Shown here: in pieces, positions 60,152 through 64,000 of the stretch
Numbering within the stretch: position 1 is the stretch's first letter
How the letters are laid out: every line of letters begins with the position of its first letter
Source of the DNA: Megamerina dolium
Lineage: Eukaryota > Arthropoda > Insecta > Diptera > Megamerinidae
Length of the DNA: 64,000 bases
Direction of reading: 5' to 3'
NCBI GenBank assembly: GCA_963854835.1
Contig: OY978525.1
Span: 20,678,309 to 20,742,308 of the forward strand
Notes under the pieces: generated by a model
Database searches by the model: none
What the model saw: the letters and a program-made list of their open reading frames with translations, nothing else
What the model was told of the DNA's origin: nothing
Program-made: the position numbers and the translations under genes

Positions 60152-60316
60152 ATGAATAACAACAGCGGTCGCAGCAGCAGCAATGAGAGCAGTTTAACGC
60201 TAAACGATCAATCGTCGCGATCGTTTTACGCTTTAACATTGTTATTGTTGCTATTACTTCAGTTGTTGTTGTTGTTGGTGTTAAATTTAAAGCTTGTATT
60301 ACATTCGCTTGTTTAA
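60152..60316 (+). CDS. Short ORF, possible membrane peptide or first exon
   Basis: ATG at 60152 follows a CAACAAACAACA leader, a favourable context for fly translation starts. The 54-codon frame has a polar Asn/Ser-rich N terminus (MNNNSGRSSSNESSLTLNDQ), then from residue 25 a highly hydrophobic Leu-rich segment of about 25 residues that could be a signal anchor or transmembrane helix, and a short tail to TAA. It is locally GC-richer than its surroundings. Much of the Leu run comes from GTT/TTG simple sequence, so it may be accidental. It could also be the first coding exon of a gene continuing elsewhere, but I see no strong donor. No family recognised. Confidence 0.25.
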   Translation: MNNNSGRSSSNESSLTLNDQSSRSFYALTLLLLLLLQLLLLLVLNLKLVLHSLV

Positions 60317-60839
60317 TTCATACATACATAGCAATAATAAACGATGATTACACGATGTCGACGATTAATTTTAACAAAAATATCAGGCGTGTGGCTAAAG
60401 AGAGGCGTATGAAAAAAAAAATGCACAAGAATTGCAAAAGAATATAAAAAAATACTCGTATTATATATTTCTTAGCATTTTTTTTGCATCATATCACATT
60501 TTGAACAGAAAATATTCTCACATTAGCTGTAAATGTGAGATGTGTTTCATCGCAAATGTGAACGCTTTAAGAAGAAACAAGCTTTAGGTCTTTGAATATG
60601 TTTAAATGTCAATATTGTTGATTTCAATTGCTTAAAAGTAACAAATTAATATCAAGACGATACTAAATGGATGATTAGAATATCATTGATTGATTGACAC
60701 ACTAAAATAGTTGGCAACTATAACACAGCAACATAGAAAAAACATATTGTTGACAAGATAGATTGCAGTTTATCCGGAATTTCTGGTTCCGGAATCTGGA
60801 AAATATTTACATAACATCAATGAAAATCCCAGAATCATC
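60317..60839. other. No gene seen
   Basis: AT-rich spacer with CATACATA and A/T runs and no recognisable motif. Confidence 0.5.
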
Positions 60840-61100
60840 TTTCGCAGGGTAACATGTATAACCAACCCAATTAATTTTTTCTCCTCAACATATTTTCTAC
60901 ACATACTTAAAGTCTATATTTACCCCTCAGAGGGCTTCTCCTAAAAATTAAAGTTTTTATAATATACGCTCCCATCACTGACTCGGTGCCCATAGGGGGT
61001 AAATATAAGATCCACCAGCTCCAAAGCTTTAAATGCTGCAAATGCTTTTCTAGAGCATTTTCAGAAGTCCAACGTTTCGGCACCATCTAGAGCAATGTTG
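60840..61100. repeat. Dispersed repeat family C copy
   Basis: TTTTCTCCTCAACAT then TTTTCTACACATACTTA (60887-60920) match 16613-16650. TCGGTGCCCATAGGGGGTAA and ATAAGATCCACCAGCTCC (about 60983-61023) correspond to the GACCGACC block at 16990, and AATGCTTTTCTAGAGCATTTTC follows as at 17028. Same orientation as locus 16500. Confidence 0.55.
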
Positions 61101-61357
61101 ACTTCTATCACAAACACGTAATAATATCTATGTACGCCTAGGTTCAATCAGGAAAATACCATTTTAACTACTGGGAACTCAAAACTACGACTGCGCTACA
61201 CCTCAGACTCAAGTTTGACTTAAGATGGACAAAAGAAAAATTGGAGTCTAATTCGCCATACCTCAACTTTAAAAGGATTCATGAAATTTTCGATAAATGC
61301 TTTAGACATTTCCTTTATTTTGAGATGTGCGAGTACATTTCTGAAGTTCTAGGCCTA

Positions 61358-62030
61358 TACGAGGGTTCCCTTTTATATTTTTTTGAAAAGTATTAAAATG
61401 CATTTGGTTATCACCAAAAATAGTTTTATTGTTTCTCAAAGTGTTCTCCATGAAGGATTATACACCTCTGTAAGCGCTCAAACCAATTGTTGAAGCACTT
61501 TTGCCACTATGACTGAGACACCTCAAAAAAAATGGTTTTTGTTGGGTTTGGCTCGTTTTAGAGGACCCACACGGTCGATTCCTGTTTTTTTTTCGGGCTC
61601 ATACGCATATATCCATGATTCGTCACCTATCGCGATCCTATAAACGTCTTTCGAAGCACTCCGATCTCATTTTTTCATCATATCTTTGCACCAATCGACA
61701 CGGGCCTTTTTTGAACGATTGTTAAATTATGCGGGATCACACCAGAAAAAACCTTTATGACAGTTAAGTGTTCATGCAATATCGAATGAAAGGCGGTGGA
61801 ACTAATGCCCAAGGATATCACATGACGATCTTTCATTATAAGTTCGATGGTTTCTGGCACAATGATTGATTTTGGACGACCTTTATGAAATTCGACCTGG
61901 TTCGATCGGCGATCACGCTTGAATTCATTAAATCAGTTATAAATTGTCAGAAGGGTTGGTACTTCATATTCAAATGCCGCATAAAGACGATCGAAACACT
62001 GTTCACTATGTTTACTGAGACTATTCCGTA
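61358..62030 (-). pseudogene. Mariner transposase, deleted, with one end
   Basis: Minus strand, starting just after the junction with the DD41D gene: SEQCFDRLYAAFEYEVPTLL, then TIYN-x-FNEFKRDRRSN (helix-turn-helix region), GRPKSIIVPETIELI, ISSTAFHSILHEHLTVIKV, then frame-shifted pieces of the GDESWIYAYEP-type first-Asp segment (near 61600) and STVWVLxNEPNPTK. A large deletion then jumps to QSxWQKCFNNWFERLQRCI and a GEHFEKQ-stop C terminus. Beyond the stop, ACGAGGGTTCCC at 61359-61370 next to TA looks like a mariner terminal repeat. The catalytic core with the second and third Asp is missing. Confidence 0.8.
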
Positions 62031-63019
62031 GATATCTCACTCTTTCGGCCATATTCTTGATGATATTTTGCAGTATGACCTCCGAAATGGCCCGAATCAC
62101 AAATTTCCTCTTCAAAACTGGAATCGTGTACAGAAGAAAGTCTAACGGTGTCAAATAGCATGATCTCGGCGGCCAATTTACATCACCGCGACGAGAAACT
62201 ACACGGTTCGGGAATTTGCGACGCAAAAAGTCCAAATTGAGGCGAGTTGTATGTAATGTAGCGCCATCCTATAGAAACCACAAATCGTCCAGACCCTGAG
62301 CTTCAACCTCCGGCACAAAATGGTCCTCCAGCATAGTATGGTACTGCTCAGAATTGACATTTTCGGTGTTTCCGTCCTCATCTTCAAAAAAATACGGCCC
62401 AATGATGCCTCGAACCCATAAATTTCACCAAACATTGACTCGTGGTGGATGCATTGGCTTCTCAACAATGATATGTGGATATTTCAAGCCCCAGATATGG
62501 AAGTTGTGCTTGGTTACATAACCACCGAGGTGGAAATGAGCCTTGTCCGAAAAGATGAGTGTTTGGTGAAAATCATCATCTTCAGCAATCATTTGCAGGG
62601 CTCAATCAGCGAATATACGGCGTTGTGCATGGTCACGAGGCAGCAGCTGCTGTGTCAATTGGACTTCACATGGGTGTAACTTCAAGTTCAAGAGCAAAAG
62701 TCGATGCATGGAGGTCGCGGAAATAGCTAATTGCTGCGAACGATGGCGATTAGACATTCCGGGGGACTCGACGACACTTTCACTTAAGGCAGCAATATCC
62801 TCAGCACTGCGTGCATTCCGTACTCTGTTTGGCTTCGGAACATCATGTACGGACCCAGTTTGATAAAATTTATTCACAATATTGCGCACAGTTGTTTCAC
62901 TAATGTGGTGATTACAACCCCATTTTTGGAGAATCGATCGTAGCGTTTGCACCATCAACTTGGAATTTTGGGTAAAAAGTTCAACGTTTCAATACGTTGT
63001 TCTTTCGTGTAGTGATCCA
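62030..63019 (-). pseudogene. DD41D (rosa-like) transposase pseudogene
   Basis: ATG at 63019-63017 (MDHYTKEQRIETLNF), one early stop and frameshift near 62955, then a nearly continuous frame: VQTLRSILQKWGCN, VRNIVNKFYQTGSVHDVPKP and ARSAEDIAALSESVVESPGM (DNA-binding region), QLTQQLLPRDHAQRRIFAD, TLIFSDKAHFHLGGYV (first catalytic Asp), GIIGPYFFEDEDGN, DGATLHTT (second Asp), WPPRSCYLTPLDF (third Asp). Exactly 41 residues separate the second and third Asp, the hallmark of the DD41D group described from Ceratitis rosa. Three in-frame stops (at 62602, 62425 and 62269) plus the early shift inactivate it. The expected GGHL-type C terminus is replaced by mariner sequence at about 62030. Confidence 0.87.
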
Positions 63020-63194
63020 TAACTAAAATCCTATACTGTCACACTGACAATGACATAAGATATGGTGAGAAAGGGTCTATAATACCACACCACCTAGAAA
63101 AGTCATGATTAGAGAATTTTAGAGTGTGGTATTTCTTACTCGACAGAATGTTCTATGTACTTCCATATTGAAAGTAACTATGATCATAATCTAT
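63020..63194. other. 5' flank of DD41D element with inverted repeat
   Basis: AATACCACAC at 63081-63090 faces GTGTGGTATT at 63125-63134, a 10-bp inverted repeat about 200 bp from the wrecked start codon. It could be part of the element's terminal structure, but the other end is missing so this cannot be confirmed. Confidence 0.4.
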
Positions 63195-63345
63195 TAATTT
63201 TTTTTCTCGACATTATTGCAAATATTTTTTAAAAAAGAGGATTCAATCGAACAACGAAGACAGTCAGATCAAAAAGAACCAAGAAATCTTCGACATTATT
63301 GCACATAGTTTTCATCATTAATTCATTCGACAGTAATGTATGGAA
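63195..63345. repeat. Palindromic GACATTATTGCA repeat family, locus 3
   Basis: CTCGACATTATTGCAAATATT (63208) and TTCGACATTATTGCACATAG (63289) followed by TTTTCATCATTAATTCATTCG match the end of the 12420-12620 locus (TTTTCACATTAATTCATTCG). Same family, same orientation at the shared end. Confidence 0.7.
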
Positions 63346-64000
63346 CCCTTAACCAAAATGCTTTTTGAGTAAAATTTAATGAGGAATACTTATTTACATG
63401 GAACTAGGATGAAATAAGTATTATCCTACTGCTGTTAATACAACTCGAATTAATTTAACAAACTAAGTATTAGAAAATTCAATTGACATTAAACAAATTA
63501 CACCATACATAAATACGTAATCAATTCCAATATGATATAATGAATGATGAATTTTAGCAGATTTGTTAAATTATCCTTATACAAATGAGTCATTAAATTG
63601 ATTTTATTTTGTTTCTTTGCACAGCTAACAAAACACCTGCTAAATTCTGAAGTTTTAATGCTAAAACTGTCATTACTAACTACATTTTGCAATGCCATTG
63701 CTATTGTCTAATATCTGATTTGACTGATTTATATGAGATTTATCATACACGATACAAGCGATTTACTTTTACGTAAATTGCTGTAGTCAGGGAATTTGAT
63801 CAAACATTTGCACCAAAGTATATTTGTAATCATGAAATCAACCATTCTACCATCGAACTATGACGTACTATGTATCTACATAATTGACATACAAGCTAAT
63901 ATACGGTGTGCGAAGCACCGTATACCGTCAATCAATTTGGTAATTTTTCTTTTAAAATTAATTTTCGTATATAATTTATGTAGCAGGTAGCAGTTGTGTA
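63346..64000. other. No gene seen
   Basis: AT-rich sequence. Short open frames on both strands without motifs or splice context. Confidence 0.5.

Overview
This is a stretch of nuclear DNA from a higher fly. Four things suggest it: high A+T content by eye, abundant CAA/GTT, TA, GA and CATACATA-type microsatellites, a dense and diverse load of Tc1/mariner relics, and jockey-type LINEs plus tRNA-derived SINEs. A tephritid fruit fly is my best guess from the overall texture, but nothing in the sequence proves the family. There are no bacterial-type operons, no rRNA and no bona fide tRNA gene.

No complete host protein-coding gene is visible. The best host candidate is one 145-bp internal exon on the + strand (14943-15087), with a branch point, polypyrimidine tract, AG acceptor, GTAAGT donor and a single open frame. 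This suggests the window lies largely inside the introns or flanks of a long gene. A 54-codon ORF (60152-60316) behind a CAACAA-rich leader is a weaker candidate.

The rest is intergenic or intronic DNA carrying mobile elements. (i) 0-4 kb: three copies of a tRNA-headed SINE, one nested with a 14-bp target duplication in a jockey relic. (ii) 8-9 kb: two LINE tails. (iii) 12-13 kb and 17 kb: an inverted-repeat DNA-transposon remnant and a palindromic repeat family. (iv) 20.4-21.7 kb: a DD37D (maT-like) element with perfect terminal repeats and a dead transposase. (v) 23.6-27.7 kb: a diverged tandem array split by a 2.6-kb 5'-truncated jockey element with an almost intact reverse transcriptase. 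(vi) 29-30 kb: a mariner relic and an RTE-like LINE fragment. (vii) 31, 41, 53 and 54 kb: a dispersed repeat with a 153-154-bp period. (viii) 37 kb: a transposase tail and a fourth SINE. (ix) 40-46 kb: an RTE-like LINE end with a TAAG tail, a second DD37D relic, another LINE fragment and a 1.25-kb mariner with intact ends. (x) 47.6-48.3 kb: an internally deleted mariner. (xi) 50-54 kb: a possible Tc1 scrap and two RNase-H-type LINE tails in opposite orientations. (xii) 57-58 kb: LINE scraps. (xiii) 61.4-63.0 kb: a DD41D (rosa-like) transposase pseudogene fused in frame to a second mariner.

The observations most worth following are the 153-bp repeat whose minus strand stays open as a 51-residue peptide repeat, the orphan exon, the tandem array dated by the jockey insertion, the LINE-end hairpin whose stem changes while pairing is kept, the uniformly oriented SINE family, and a roughly sevenfold excess of the 8-mer TACTCGTA. 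All family assignments come from reading motifs by eye; no database search was possible.
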